Source: Rhodopseudomonas palustris JSC-3b
GTDB lineage: Bacteria > Pseudomonadota > Alphaproteobacteria > Rhizobiales > Xanthobacteraceae
Reading direction: 5' to 3'
Length of the DNA stretch: 64,000 bases
Assembly (NCBI GenBank): GCA_000504425.1
Contig: KI632513.1
Span: forward strand, 199,130 to 263,129
Under the pieces are notes generated by a model. That model worked only from the letters and a program-made list of their open reading frames with translations. It searched no databases and had not been told where the DNA came from. This document shows, piece after piece, positions 34,020 through 41,743 of the stretch (position 1 is the stretch's first letter; the number at the start of each line of letters is the position of its first letter). The position numbers and the translations under genes are program-made.

Positions 34020-34991
34020 ATGAAAACGTTTTCGGCGCTACTCGTGGGAGCGGTTCTGGCAGTCGTCGCCGCACTGGCTCCCGCGCAAGCGCAACGGATG
34101 CCGGACCCGATCAAGATCATCGTGCCGTTCCCGGCCGGTGGCACCACCGACATCCTGGCGCGGCATATCGCGAAACATCTTGGCGATAAGCTCGGCGTGC
34201 AGACCGTTGTCGAAAACCGCGCCGGGGCCTCTGGGACCATCGGCTCCGACTTCGTGGCGAAGGCGCCGGCCGATGGCAGCGTGCTGCTGCTGACCGCGAC
34301 GCATCATGTCATCAATCCCAGCTTGTATCGCAAATTGCCCTATGACACCGTGAAGGCGTTTTCGCCGATCGCGCAGGTGGCGACCGCGCCCAATGCGCTG
34401 GTGGTGACCAAGGATTTTCCGGCCAAGTCGGTGGCCGAACTGATCGAGATCGCCAAGCAGCAGCCGGGCAAGCTGTCATTCGGCTCGACCGGCATCGGCG
34501 GCGCCAATCATCTGGCCGGCGAGATGTTCAAGCAGATGGCCGGCATCGACATGGTCCACATCCCCTACAAGGGCGCCGCGCCGGCGATGAACGATCTGAT
34601 CGGCGGCCACATCCCGATCCTGTTCGATTCGTTGCCCACGGTGATCCCGGCGGCGCAGGGCGGGTTGCTCCGGGTGTTGGCGGTCACCAGCCGCGAGCGC
34701 GCGCCGACCTTGCCGGATGTGCCGACCCTCGATGAAGCCGGGGTCAAAGGCTTTGAGGCTCTGGGTTGGTTCGGCCTCTATATGCCGCAGGCCAATGGCA
34801 ACGCAGCCTATCAGCAACTGACCGCGGCCATGACGGAGGTGCTGGCCTCGCCCGAGCTCGCCGAGAAGTTCGGCGCCCAGGGCGTTCAGGTCGGCAAGTT
34901 GACCGGCGAATCGTTCGGCAAGTTCGTCGAGTCGGAAATTGCGCGTTGGGGCGCGGTGGTGCGCGCCGCCAACGTGCCGCAACAGGATTAA
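34020..34991 (+). CDS. Bug-family tripartite tricarboxylate transporter binding protein
   Basis: 323-aa periplasmic binding protein. A signal peptide (ALLVGAVLAVVAALAPAQA) leads to the family motifs IKIIVPFPAGGTTDILAR, ENRAGASGTIGSDFVAKA, SPIAQVATAPNALVV, HIPYKGAAPAMNDLIGG and SRERAPTLPDVPTLDEAG. Bug proteins bind carboxylates for TctAB permeases; no tctA or tctB is nearby, so it is an orphan that could feed a permease elsewhere or act as a sensor. It lies 28 bases after the MaoC gene. Confidence 0.93.
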   Translation: MKTFSALLVGAVLAVVAALAPAQAQRMPDPIKIIVPFPAGGTTDILARHIAKHLGDKLGVQTVVENRAGASGTIGSDFVAKAPADGSVLLLTATHHVINPSLYRKLPYDTVKAFSPIAQVATAPNALVVTKDFPAKSVAELIEIAKQQPGKLSFGSTGIGGANHLAGEMFKQMAGIDMVHIPYKGAAPAMNDLIGGHIPILFDSLPTVIPAAQGGLLRVLAVTSRERAPTLPDVPTLDEAGVKGFEALGWFGLYMPQANGNAAYQQLTAAMTEVLASPELAEKFGAQGVQVGKLTGESFGKFVESEIARWGAVVRAANVPQQD

Positions 34992-35197
34992 AGGCACAGG
35001 CCGAGAGACCGATTGCAGTGAAAAACGCTGTAAAATCGGTGCTCCGGCCACGCCGGCCTGTGCGAGCTGATTGACAGCCCGGCATCGGCTGGCTAAAAAC
35101 CATCCTGTCTTGGGCGGCTCCGCTCTCCCGGGATGACGTTCTGTTGTTTGCCCTTTCGGCCTGTACTCACGGCCTTTCAAACGTCTAGGATTGACCC

Positions 35198-35323
35198 ATG
35201 AAGGTCCGTAACTCGCTGAAGTCGCTGCGCACCCGCAACCGCAACAACCGTCTGGTCCGTCGTAAGGGCCGGGTGTACGTGATCAACAAGGTGCAGCGCC
35301 GCTACAAGGCGCGCCAGGGTTGA
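35198..35323 (+). CDS. rpmJ: Ribosomal protein L36 (bL36)
   Basis: 41-aa basic protein beginning [20 protein letters not shown] and continuing with [20 protein letters not shown]. This is the zinc-free (no CxxC/CxxxxH) form of bL36 found in many alphaproteobacteria. Its short length makes it easy to miss. It stands alone, 206 bases after the Bug gene. Confidence 0.95.
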   Translation: MKVRNSLKSLRTRNRNNRLVRRKGRVYVINKVQRRYKARQG

Positions 35324-35433
35324 TCGCCGGTTCGGAACGCGCATTGCGCCTTCCAACCCTTATCGCAAAAGCCATCACAGCGCTGTGACACCGCATTGCT
35401 TGCGGTGTCGTTGCGTGCCGCTACAGTTGCGTG

Positions 35434-36129
35434 ATGGCATTGCGTGCTCAGCTCGTTCGACGCGTTCAAGCTGCGTGGCTGGTTGCTGCCGTGATGGCGG
35501 CAACGCCCGGCTTGGCACAGTCGCCGCGTGATGGTCTGACGCCTGATCTGGCTCAGCCACGCGCGTTGCCGCGTCCGCCTGAGCCGCCCTCCGATCTACC
35601 CAATTCCAATCTGCCACATTCCAAGCCGCCCAAAGCCAGCGCCGATCGCGAGCGCGGGCTCGATTTTCTGTTGGGCGCCCTGCAAGCGGCGCCTGATGAA
35701 GCCAGCGCCAAGCATGTCGAAGCCCGGATCTGGGCGCTGTGGAGCCAGACCTCGAGCGATACCGCGGCGCTGCTGATGGCGCGCTCAAAAGTGGCGATCG
35801 CCAATGGCCAGCCCGAGCTGGCGCTAAAACTGCTCGACGCGGTGGTGAAGCTGAAGCCCGACTATATCGAGGGCTGGAATCGGCGCGCGACGCTGTACTA
35901 CGTGCAAAACGACTATGACCGGGCGCTGCGCGACATCGAGCAGGTGTTGACGCGCGAGCCGCGGCATTTTGGGGCGCTCGCCGGGCTTGGCATGATCATG
36001 CAGGAACTTGGCGACGACAAACGGGCGTTGTCGGCCTATCGCAAGGCGCTGGCGGTCAATCCGCATCTCGACCGGGTGCCTGAGCTGGTCAAGAAGCTGA
36101 CCGAGAAGGTCGAAGGCCGCGACATCTGA
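35434..36129 (+). CDS. Exported TPR-repeat protein
   Basis: 231-aa protein with a signal peptide (AQLVRRVQAAWLVAAVMAAT then PGLAQ), a Pro-rich linker (about 35-75, with NLP/SKPP units) and at least three tetratricopeptide repeats: ANGQPELALKLLDAVVKLKP, VQNDYDRALRDIEQVLTREP, ELGDDKRALSAYRKALAVNP. Probably a periplasmic adaptor. GTG 35431 and ATG 35434 are both possible starts. It converges with pyk across a hairpin. Confidence 0.85.
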   Translation: MALRAQLVRRVQAAWLVAAVMAATPGLAQSPRDGLTPDLAQPRALPRPPEPPSDLPNSNLPHSKPPKASADRERGLDFLLGALQAAPDEASAKHVEARIWALWSQTSSDTAALLMARSKVAIANGQPELALKLLDAVVKLKPDYIEGWNRRATLYYVQNDYDRALRDIEQVLTREPRHFGALAGLGMIMQELGDDKRALSAYRKALAVNPHLDRVPELVKKLTEKVEGRDI

Positions 36130-36156
36130 GCGCGGCGAGATCGGGCGGCGCGGCAC

Positions 36157-36184
36157 CTGAGCGGGGCGCATGGGCGCCGCTCAG
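36157..36184. terminator. Hairpin between converging TPR and pyk genes
   Basis: CTGAGCGGGGCGC, loop ATG, GGCGCCGCTCAG forms an imperfect 12-bp stem and can work in both directions, though neither side has a clear U-run. Confidence 0.5.
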
Positions 36185-36198
36185 GCTGGTATCCCGGC

Positions 36199-37662
36199 TC
36201 AGCTCGGCTCAGCCGCTTTTTTCTTGGTTTTGGGGGCCTCTTCGGTCGGACCGACATAGGCGATCCGCACCATATTGGTGGCGCCCGGCGTGCCGAGCGG
36301 CACGCCCGCGACCACGATCACCCGCTGCCCGGATTTGGCAAAACCATCACGGAACGCGATCGAACCGGCGCGGTCGATCATGTCGTCCTGGTCCTGCGCA
36401 TCCTCGGCGACCACGCAATGCACGCCCCACACCACCGACAATTTTCGGCCGGTCAGGATGTTGGGCGAGATCGCTACCACCGGCACCCGGGCGCGTTCAC
36501 GCGCCACCCGCAGCGCGGTCGAGCCGGAGCTGGTCCAGCAGATGATCGCCGACAAATCGAGCGTTTCGGCAATGTGCCGCGCGGCACCGGCGATCGCGTC
36601 GCCGGCGGTGGCTTCGGGCTCGGGGCGCTGCGCCGCGATCACGGTGCGATAGGTCGGGTCGCGCTCGACCTCTTCGCCGATCCGGTTCATGGTCGACACC
36701 GCTTCGACCGCGAATTTGCCGGCCGCCGATTCCGCGGACAGCATGATGGCGTCGGCGCCCTCATAGACCGCGGTGGCAACGTCCGACACTTCGGCGCGGG
36801 TCGGCACCGGGCTCGAGATCATCGATTCCAGCATCTGGGTGGCGATCACCACCGGCTTGCCGGCGCGGCGCGCCAGCCGGGTCATCTGCTTTTGCAGGCT
36901 CGGCACACGCTCCAGCGGCAGTTCGACGCCGAGGTCGCCGCGCGCCACCATCAAGGCATCGGAGGCGTCGATGATGTCCTGCAGCCGGTCGATCGCCTGC
37001 GGTTTTTCGATCTTGGCCATCACCGCGGCGCGGCCGCGGATCATGCGCTTGGCTTCGATCACGTCCTCGACGCGCTGCACGAACGACAGCGCCACCCAGT
37101 CGATGCCGGTCTCGCACGCCGCCTCAAGGTCGGCGCGATCCTTGTTGGTCATCGCCGACATCGGCAGGTCGGTATCGGGCAGGCTGACGCCCTTGCGGTC
37201 CGACATCCGGCCGCCGATCACCACGCGCGTCACGGCGCGGTCATGCGAGCATTCCTCGGCGATCAGCCGCACCTTGCCGTCATCGAGCAGCAGCGCGTCG
37301 CCGACCTTCAAGGCGGCCAGAATTTCCGGATGCGGCAGGTGCACGCGGTTTTCGTCGCCCGGTTCCTTGAGGGAATCGAGCACGAAGGTAGCGCCGTTCT
37401 TGAGCTGGATCGGGCCATTGCCAAACGTGCCGACCCGCAATTTCGGGCCCTGCAAATCGACCAGAATGCCGATCGGCCGGCCGTAGCTGCTTTCGACGTT
37501 GCGGATGGTCTGAACCAGCTCTCGCATCTTGTCATGCGAGGTGTGGCTCATATTGATCCGGAATACGTCGGCGCCAGCCTCGAACAGCTTGCGGATGGTG
37601 GCGCTGTCGGACGAGGCGGGGCCCAGCGTGGCGAGAATTTTGATGCGGCGAAGACGTCTCAT
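36199..37662 (-). CDS. pyk: Pyruvate kinase
   Basis: 487-aa glycolytic enzyme converting phosphoenolpyruvate and ADP to pyruvate and ATP. It has KILATLGPASSDSATIRKLF, FRINMSHTSHD, DLQGPKLRVG, the active-site signature VMAKIEKPQAIDRL, MVARGDLGVELPLERVPSLQ, ATQMLESMISSPVPTRAEVS and the C-terminal allosteric domain. The Lys-rich C-terminus (PKTKKKAAEPS) is an unusual addition. The start overlaps the DUF1036 stop by four bases, so the two are coupled. Confidence 0.96.
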   Translation of the reverse strand: MRRLRRIKILATLGPASSDSATIRKLFEAGADVFRINMSHTSHDKMRELVQTIRNVESSYGRPIGILVDLQGPKLRVGTFGNGPIQLKNGATFVLDSLKEPGDENRVHLPHPEILAALKVGDALLLDDGKVRLIAEECSHDRAVTRVVIGGRMSDRKGVSLPDTDLPMSAMTNKDRADLEAACETGIDWVALSFVQRVEDVIEAKRMIRGRAAVMAKIEKPQAIDRLQDIIDASDALMVARGDLGVELPLERVPSLQKQMTRLARRAGKPVVIATQMLESMISSPVPTRAEVSDVATAVYEGADAIMLSAESAAGKFAVEAVSTMNRIGEEVERDPTYRTVIAAQRPEPEATAGDAIAGAARHIAETLDLSAIICWTSSGSTALRVARERARVPVVAISPNILTGRKLSVVWGVHCVVAEDAQDQDDMIDRAGSIAFRDGFAKSGQRVIVVAGVPLGTPGATNMVRIAYVGPTEEAPKTKKKAAEPS

Positions 37663-38246
37663 GGCTTGCTTCCGGGCGTGCCGCCTGGCGAGAGACCAGA
37701 CGCGCCCGGAGGCGTTCCACCCTGTGAATTAGGCAATCCGGGCAGGCCGCCACCCGGCGCGCCAGGCATGCCCGGCACCCGTTGCGGATTCTGTTCGGAA
37801 CTCTCAGTCAGTTGCACGGTCCAGGCGCGCTGATCGCCGGTGTCGACTTCGAAGAAGCCGGTCCGGTCAAAGCCACGCGCCAGGCAGTTTTCGGTCCCTT
37901 TGATGGTGAATTCCTTGTCGCGCGAACACATGAAGGCCTGCCCCGACCATTCGCCACCGCGATCATAGTCCAGGGCATAGATATAGTAGTAACGTGCGAC
38001 AAGCGTACCGCGCAGCAGCGTTTCACAGCTGCGCGACGACACATTCCACCACCCTTCGGTGGTCCAGCCATCGGCATCCTTGTAGCCAAGCGCAATGCCG
38101 ACCCGGCTGGAGGTGTTGTTGCAAAGACGGAAATCGGCAGCGGCCGGCACGGCAGCAAGCGACGCCAAAAACGCGGCGGCCGCCGGGATCAGGCGGGAGC
38201 AACGTCGGAGCGAGATCATGGAGCGGTGTGAATCGTCTGCGGTCAT
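37659..38246 (-). CDS. DUF1036 exported protein
   Basis: 195-aa protein with a signal peptide (RLIPAAAAFLASLAAVPAAA) and a DUF1036 domain: FRLCNNTSSRVGIALGYKD, WTTEGWWNVSSRSCETLL, YYYIYALDYDRGGEW, FMCSRDKEFTI and ENCLARGFDRTGFFEVDTG. Cys pairs suggest disulfides. The C-terminal 40 residues are Pro/Gly-rich. The start could be Met10 (38219). It regularly precedes pyk in this bacterial group, but a functional link is unknown. Confidence 0.88.
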   Translation of the reverse strand: MTADDSHRSMISLRRCSRLIPAAAAFLASLAAVPAAADFRLCNNTSSRVGIALGYKDADGWTTEGWWNVSSRSCETLLRGTLVARYYYIYALDYDRGGEWSGQAFMCSRDKEFTIKGTENCLARGFDRTGFFEVDTGDQRAWTVQLTESSEQNPQRVPGMPGAPGGGLPGLPNSQGGTPPGASGLSPGGTPGSKP

Positions 38247-38443
38247 TCGGTCAAGCTACAGCAACTGCAATCGATTTGGCGCGCTCCGCCGCCCGCTGTC
38301 AACGGTGGTGGCGGCCGCGCCGCGAAAGCGATCGAGGTGCAGGTGCCGGCGTTGTCTAACGCGCGGATGTGGCAAAATCTGTGACGGCCCCGATTTCGGG
38401 GCGATTCCTTTACGAAATGCAGCAAATCGACAGGACCACAGCG

Positions 38444-38752
38444 ATGGCGATCGACCAAAAGACCTGGACTGAACTCGAAGCTGCGGCATTTCGCCGGCTG
38501 ATTGGCCATCTGCGCGAGCGCAGCGATGTCGCCAATATCGATTTGATGAATCTCGCCGGCTTCTGCCGCAACTGTCTGGGGAATTGGCTCAAGGATGCCG
38601 CCGATGCCAAGGGCGTCGAGCTGTCGCGCGATGACAGCCGCGAGGCGGTGTACGGCATGCCCTACGAGGTCTGGAAGGAGCGCTATCAGGCACAGGCGAC
38701 GCCCGAGCAGCTTGCGCAATTTGCCAAGGCCAGCAAGCCGCCCACACCCTAG
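38444..38752 (+). CDS. DUF1244 protein
   Basis: 102-aa cytosolic protein: FRRLIGHLRERSDVANIDLM, NLAGFCRNCLGNWLKDAADA, SREAVYGMPYEVWKERYQ. This fits DUF1244 (SMc04047-like) closely, including the paired Cys. Function unknown. ATG 38444 is the usual family start; upstream in-frame codons give an unrelated extension. Confidence 0.9.
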   Translation: MAIDQKTWTELEAAAFRRLIGHLRERSDVANIDLMNLAGFCRNCLGNWLKDAADAKGVELSRDDSREAVYGMPYEVWKERYQAQATPEQLAQFAKASKPPTP

Positions 38753-39010
38753 AGTCGTAGCGGTGCCGGGCGACTCGCGGGCGGCGACTCGCCACCTTTT
38801 TTGTTGCGCTGTCCCGAGCGCGACCGCCTTGCGCGCCGCCGCACAAACCGTTAGCCATGCGCGCTGGCGGCCTGTGGGTCGCTGTGGACGAGCGCCTTGA
38901 TGCTTGACGTCAAGCCTCGCCCTCTTGAGTGTCGCTCCGCGTCCTGGGGCGCGGCCCGAGCGACCCTTGATTCATATTTCTCATCCAATCGTTCACGTCA
39001 GGAGTACATG

Positions 39011-39280
39011 ATGGCCACCTCTGCTGCCGTCCAGGAAGAACCCGCGACCCGATTCGCGAAGGATCAGCTGCGGGCCATCATTGAGCGCATCGAGCGGCTG
39101 GAAGAGGAAAAGAAGGCGATCTCCGACGACATCCGCGACGTCTATGCCGAGGCCAAGGGCAACGGCTTCGACGTCAAGGTGCTGCGTACCATCGTGCGCA
39201 TGCGCAAGCAGGATGCCGACGAACGCGCTGAACACGAGACCATCCTCGAGACCTATCTGCAGGCGCTCGGCATGCTCTGA
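39011..39280 (+). CDS. gapR: Nucleoid-associated protein GapR (DUF2312)
   Basis: 89-aa protein of the DUF2312/GapR family: [40 protein letters not shown] and [20 protein letters not shown]. GapR of Caulobacter binds AT-rich, overtwisted DNA ahead of replication and transcription and supports topoisomerases. ATG 39011 is preferred to the adjacent ATG 39008 because AGGAG is 6 nt upstream of it and only 3 nt from the other. It is monocistronic, with a hairpin after the stop. Confidence 0.93.
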   Translation: MATSAAVQEEPATRFAKDQLRAIIERIERLEEEKKAISDDIRDVYAEAKGNGFDVKVLRTIVRMRKQDADERAEHETILETYLQALGML

Positions 39281-39658
39281 GTCTGATGCGGTTCTGAACA
39301 ATCAGAACCGCAACGCCTTCAAGGCTTGCGGGGGCCAGTGGCGACGTAAGCGGCGCGCCACATGGCCCCGACAAGTGCCAGAGCCTCACGATGCGCTCAG
39401 GCACCAGGACGGTCAGCGAGAGCCGTCCCCCTTTTCCCGTTGGCCGGTGCTTCGGCCGAACATCCCCGAACGAAAATGAATTGCGCCGCGGCGGCCCACG
39501 TTGTCCCCTCCGGCGTGCTGGCGAGCCAGCATCGCAAGATGTCAGAGCCCGGCACGGCCGAGGACTGACGTCGTCGCTTGTCGCGGCCGCAATGCGTGCA
39601 GCGTCGGTGCGCTCACTCGGCGCCATGGCGTGCCACCGCAAACCGCGTGCGACGCGCG
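39281..39658. other. Gene-free stretch after gapR
   Basis: 378 bases. A hairpin at 39288-39311 follows gapR. The rest has no supported gene; open frames on both strands lack ribosome binding sites and family-like composition. Confidence 0.55.
39288..39311 (+). terminator. Hairpin after gapR
   Basis: GCGGTTCTGA (39288-39297), 4-base loop, TCAGAACCGC (39302-39311): a perfect 10-bp stem 7 bases after the stop. It has no U-run, so termination may need other factors or it may protect the mRNA end. A near-identical design follows the gene ending at 57006. Confidence 0.6.
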
Positions 39659-39853
39659 TCAACGTCGCTCGTCGCGTGACCCCAGCCAAGCGATCAGCCC
39701 GAGTGCGGCTTCCGTCGACCGGACACGCTGTTCCAGATTATTGCGTAGCGTTTCGTCGGTGGTTTGCTTGGCCTGCTGCCGACACTGCTCTGAAAAAGCA
39801 GACAGCCGCTGTTCGAGCGTTAATTGTTGTTTGGTTCGATTCCGGCGTGCCAT
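39659..39853 (-). CDS. Small hypothetical helical protein
   Basis: 64-aa hydrophilic protein (MARRNRTKQQLTLEQRLSAF, then SEQCRQQAKQTTDETL and an LEQRVRSTEAALGLIAWLGS tail). GGAGG lies 7 nt upstream of the ATG, which strongly supports translation. It appears mostly helical; small proteins of this shape are common next to stress genes in Bradyrhizobium relatives, but I cannot name it. Confidence 0.7.
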   Translation of the reverse strand: MARRNRTKQQLTLEQRLSAFSEQCRQQAKQTTDETLRNNLEQRVRSTEAALGLIAWLGSRDERR

Positions 39854-40056
39854 GCGGATGCCTCCATACCGGTCGATACCAGGCTAATGGGCCTGCCATT
39901 CGCGGGCATTTACTTATGATAATGACCGAGGGGAGGTTGCGTGGATGACGCGGAGCCGATCGCCGATAGATACAACAGGCTCGTCACGCGGCCAAAGCTA
40001 TCACGCGCGCAACCAGGTGGTCGCCGGCTAGACTGGGGTGTCCTGCCGCTGATCCG

Positions 40057-40815
40057 CTAAGCGGGTTCGCCGATCTCAGCGTGCGGCTGATGACGTGACG
40101 GCGACGTCACCCGCTGGAGATAGCTCTCATCGAACAACGACAATTCTCGCAGGCCGCGCAAATTGTGAATCGTCAAGCGGCGGCCGCGCAGTGACATCAG
40201 CCGTGTGGCACGCAATTCCTGCAGCGATCGGTTGACATGGACCAGGGACAGGCCGAGCAGATCGCCGAGATCGGCCTGGGTCACCGGCATGTCGTAGGAC
40301 AGCTCATCGTCGACCAGACCGATATTCTCCAGTCGCAAATGCAGCTCGCAAAACAGATGGCCAAGCCGCTCGGTCGCGGTGCGCCGGCCCAGGCTGATGA
40401 GATGCTCGCGTTCGATGGCGAACGACGTCAACAAATCCCACCACAACGCCTCCTCAATGCGGGGGGAGGCCTGCGCCGTGCGGCGCATGGTGTCGTGCCG
40501 CAGCTGTGCGATCGTCACCGGGGTGATCGCCGCGATCGCGTTGGTCATGAAGCGGGGAAGTATCCCGAACGGCTCGCACAGGTCGCCGGGCAGATACAGC
40601 GATACGATCTGCCGTTTGCCGTTTTCCAGCGTGGTGTAGTGGCAGGCCCAGCCTTCCACGATCAAGGTCAAGTGTCCGCGCGGCTCGCCTTCGATCGAGA
40701 CGTCTTCGCGCGCGGCCAGCGAGCGCACGGGCCGGGTAAGCGCGATCAGGACGTTCTCGTTCTCTTGGGTTAAATGCGCGCCGTGGCGGAGCTTCCGCAA
40801 GAAGGTTTGGGCCAT
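40057..40815 (-). CDS. Crp/Fnr-family regulator, predicted EcfG regulon
   Basis: 252-aa regulator. A cyclic-nucleotide-binding-like fold (about 15-140; EGEPRGHLTLIVEGWACHYT, RQIVSLYLPGDLCEPFGIL) precedes a Crp-type winged helix-turn-helix (PVTQADLGDLLGLSLVHVNR, about residues 183-202). The N-terminal Cys cluster of FNR is absent, so it is not an oxygen sensor of that type. It is preceded at 40936-40960 by an exact EcfG promoter, and its ribosome binding site can pair with the leader. It could relay the general stress response to secondary targets. Confidence 0.9.
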   Translation of the reverse strand: MAQTFLRKLRHGAHLTQENENVLIALTRPVRSLAAREDVSIEGEPRGHLTLIVEGWACHYTTLENGKRQIVSLYLPGDLCEPFGILPRFMTNAIAAITPVTIAQLRHDTMRRTAQASPRIEEALWWDLLTSFAIEREHLISLGRRTATERLGHLFCELHLRLENIGLVDDELSYDMPVTQADLGDLLGLSLVHVNRSLQELRATRLMSLRGRRLTIHNLRGLRELSLFDESYLQRVTSPSRHQPHAEIGEPA

Positions 40816-40821
40816 TGAGAT

Positions 40822-40883
40822 GCCTCTCTCACGGACGCGACCTGGTGTCGCTTGGCTTGGCCAAACATCCGTATGAGAGAGGC
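40822..40883 (-). promoter_or_regulatory. Leader hairpin covering the crp/fnr ribosome binding site
   Basis: GCCTCTCTCA (40822-40831) and TGAGAGAGGC (40874-40883) are perfect inverted repeats. In the mRNA the arm nearest the gene contains the AGAGAGG Shine-Dalgarno sequence, 7 nt from the ATG, so pairing would block translation. The 42-nt loop has its own small hairpin (TTGG-N5-CCAA). Confidence 0.5.
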
Positions 40884-40935
40884 GGCCGGCACGTCGGCTT
40901 CCGCGCTCGTCTGGACATTACCGCTAATGATCGAC

Positions 40936-40960
40936 AACGCCGCTCCGCTTCTTAGGTTCC
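40936..40960 (-). promoter_or_regulatory. EcfG-type promoter, exact consensus (N16)
   Basis: Minus strand GGAAC (40960-40956), 16-bp spacer, CGTT (40939-40936). It would give a leader of about 110 nt for the crp/fnr gene. The 334-base region 40816-41149 holds this promoter and the leader hairpin; no gene is supported in it. Confidence 0.85.
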
Positions 40961-41149
40961 ATGAACATATGTTAGAATCTGCTCGGTGCGCGCGCACACG
41001 CCTCCGGATCGGCGTGCACCACCTCATGGCTGTACGGAAACTGGTGTGCCACTGCAGAAAGTAGATGGCGCCGCCGGCATCGCTGCCGGTGATCCGGCGA
41101 AAGCGCATGGTGCTATCCGGGGCGACCATCTTGGGCACCTCTGACGGCG

Positions 41150-41398
41150 TCAATAAGTGCCGGTTCGGTAACCAGCCGACTCTGCCGACAGCTGACGCGA
41201 CAGCGGCACGATCTGATAGATCGCTGAGGCCGCGACCAGCACATAGATGATGCGCGAGGCGACCGATGACGTCGCCGTTTCGGCGGCACCGTTGCCGAGA
41301 ATGGCTGATACCAGGTCGAAGTCGAACAGGCCGACCAGGCCCCAGTTCAGGCCGCCAACAATCACCAGCAGCAGAGTGACGACGTTTAAAATGCGCAT
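41150..41398 (-). CDS. DUF378 small membrane protein, predicted EcfG regulon
   Basis: 82-aa membrane protein of the DUF378/YuzA family: LNVVTLLLVIVGGLNWGLVG (about residues 4-23) with the hallmark GGLNWGLVGLF, then a second membrane segment SRIIYVLVAASAIYQIVPL. Function unknown. GGAG 6 nt upstream supports ATG 41398, and an exact EcfG promoter follows the usual spacing before it. Confidence 0.9.
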   Translation of the reverse strand: MRILNVVTLLLVIVGGLNWGLVGLFDFDLVSAILGNGAAETATSSVASRIIYVLVAASAIYQIVPLSRQLSAESAGYRTGTY

Positions 41399-41426
41399 AG
41401 CGTTCTCCGATGATGTGAGACCGACC

Positions 41427-41451
41427 AACGACGCAAGGTGGTGGCCGTTCC
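41427..41451 (-). promoter_or_regulatory. EcfG-type promoter, exact consensus (N16)
   Basis: Minus strand GGAAC (41451-41447), 16-bp spacer, CGTT (41430-41427), 28 bases before the DUF378 start codon. Confidence 0.9.
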
Positions 41452-41518
41452 TATCGGAGGGGCGTGCGCTCGCACGCTATGCGGCGGAACGAATGACGCC
41501 AGCGCTTCTTATGGACCG

Positions 41519-41641
41519 ATGGCGAGTCATGACAATCGACGTAACCGCACCGGTAACGAGCCCGCGCCCTTGCTGCTGCTGGCGGTGGCCTTGGTTCCGC
41601 TGCTCGGCGTGGCGGCTTGGCTGATCGGCTGGTTTGGTTGA
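41519..41641 (+). CDS. Possible 40-aa single-pass membrane protein
   Basis: Short frame with a polar N-terminus (MASHDNRRNRTGNEPA) and one strong membrane segment (PLLLLAVALVPLLGVAAWLI). The arrangement is like other tiny membrane proteins, and third-position GC is high, but no clear ribosome binding site precedes ATG 41519. It is divergent from the EcfG-controlled DUF378 gene; no EcfG site faces it. Confidence 0.45.
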   Translation: MASHDNRRNRTGNEPAPLLLLAVALVPLLGVAAWLIGWFG

Positions 41642-41743
41642 TCGGCGGATAGCTGAAGGCGCCGCGCGACGGTCAGCAATGGTCGGAGCTGAATAGCCCG
41701 GATGAAGCGTAGCGCAGTCTGACGGAAAGATAGCGGGCTGCGC

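Noticed and set aside
40770-41153. A possible 127-aa gene upstream of and overlapping the crp/fnr gene
   Set aside because: It covers the crp/fnr start, the leader hairpin and an exact EcfG promoter, has no ribosome binding site and resembles nothing known.
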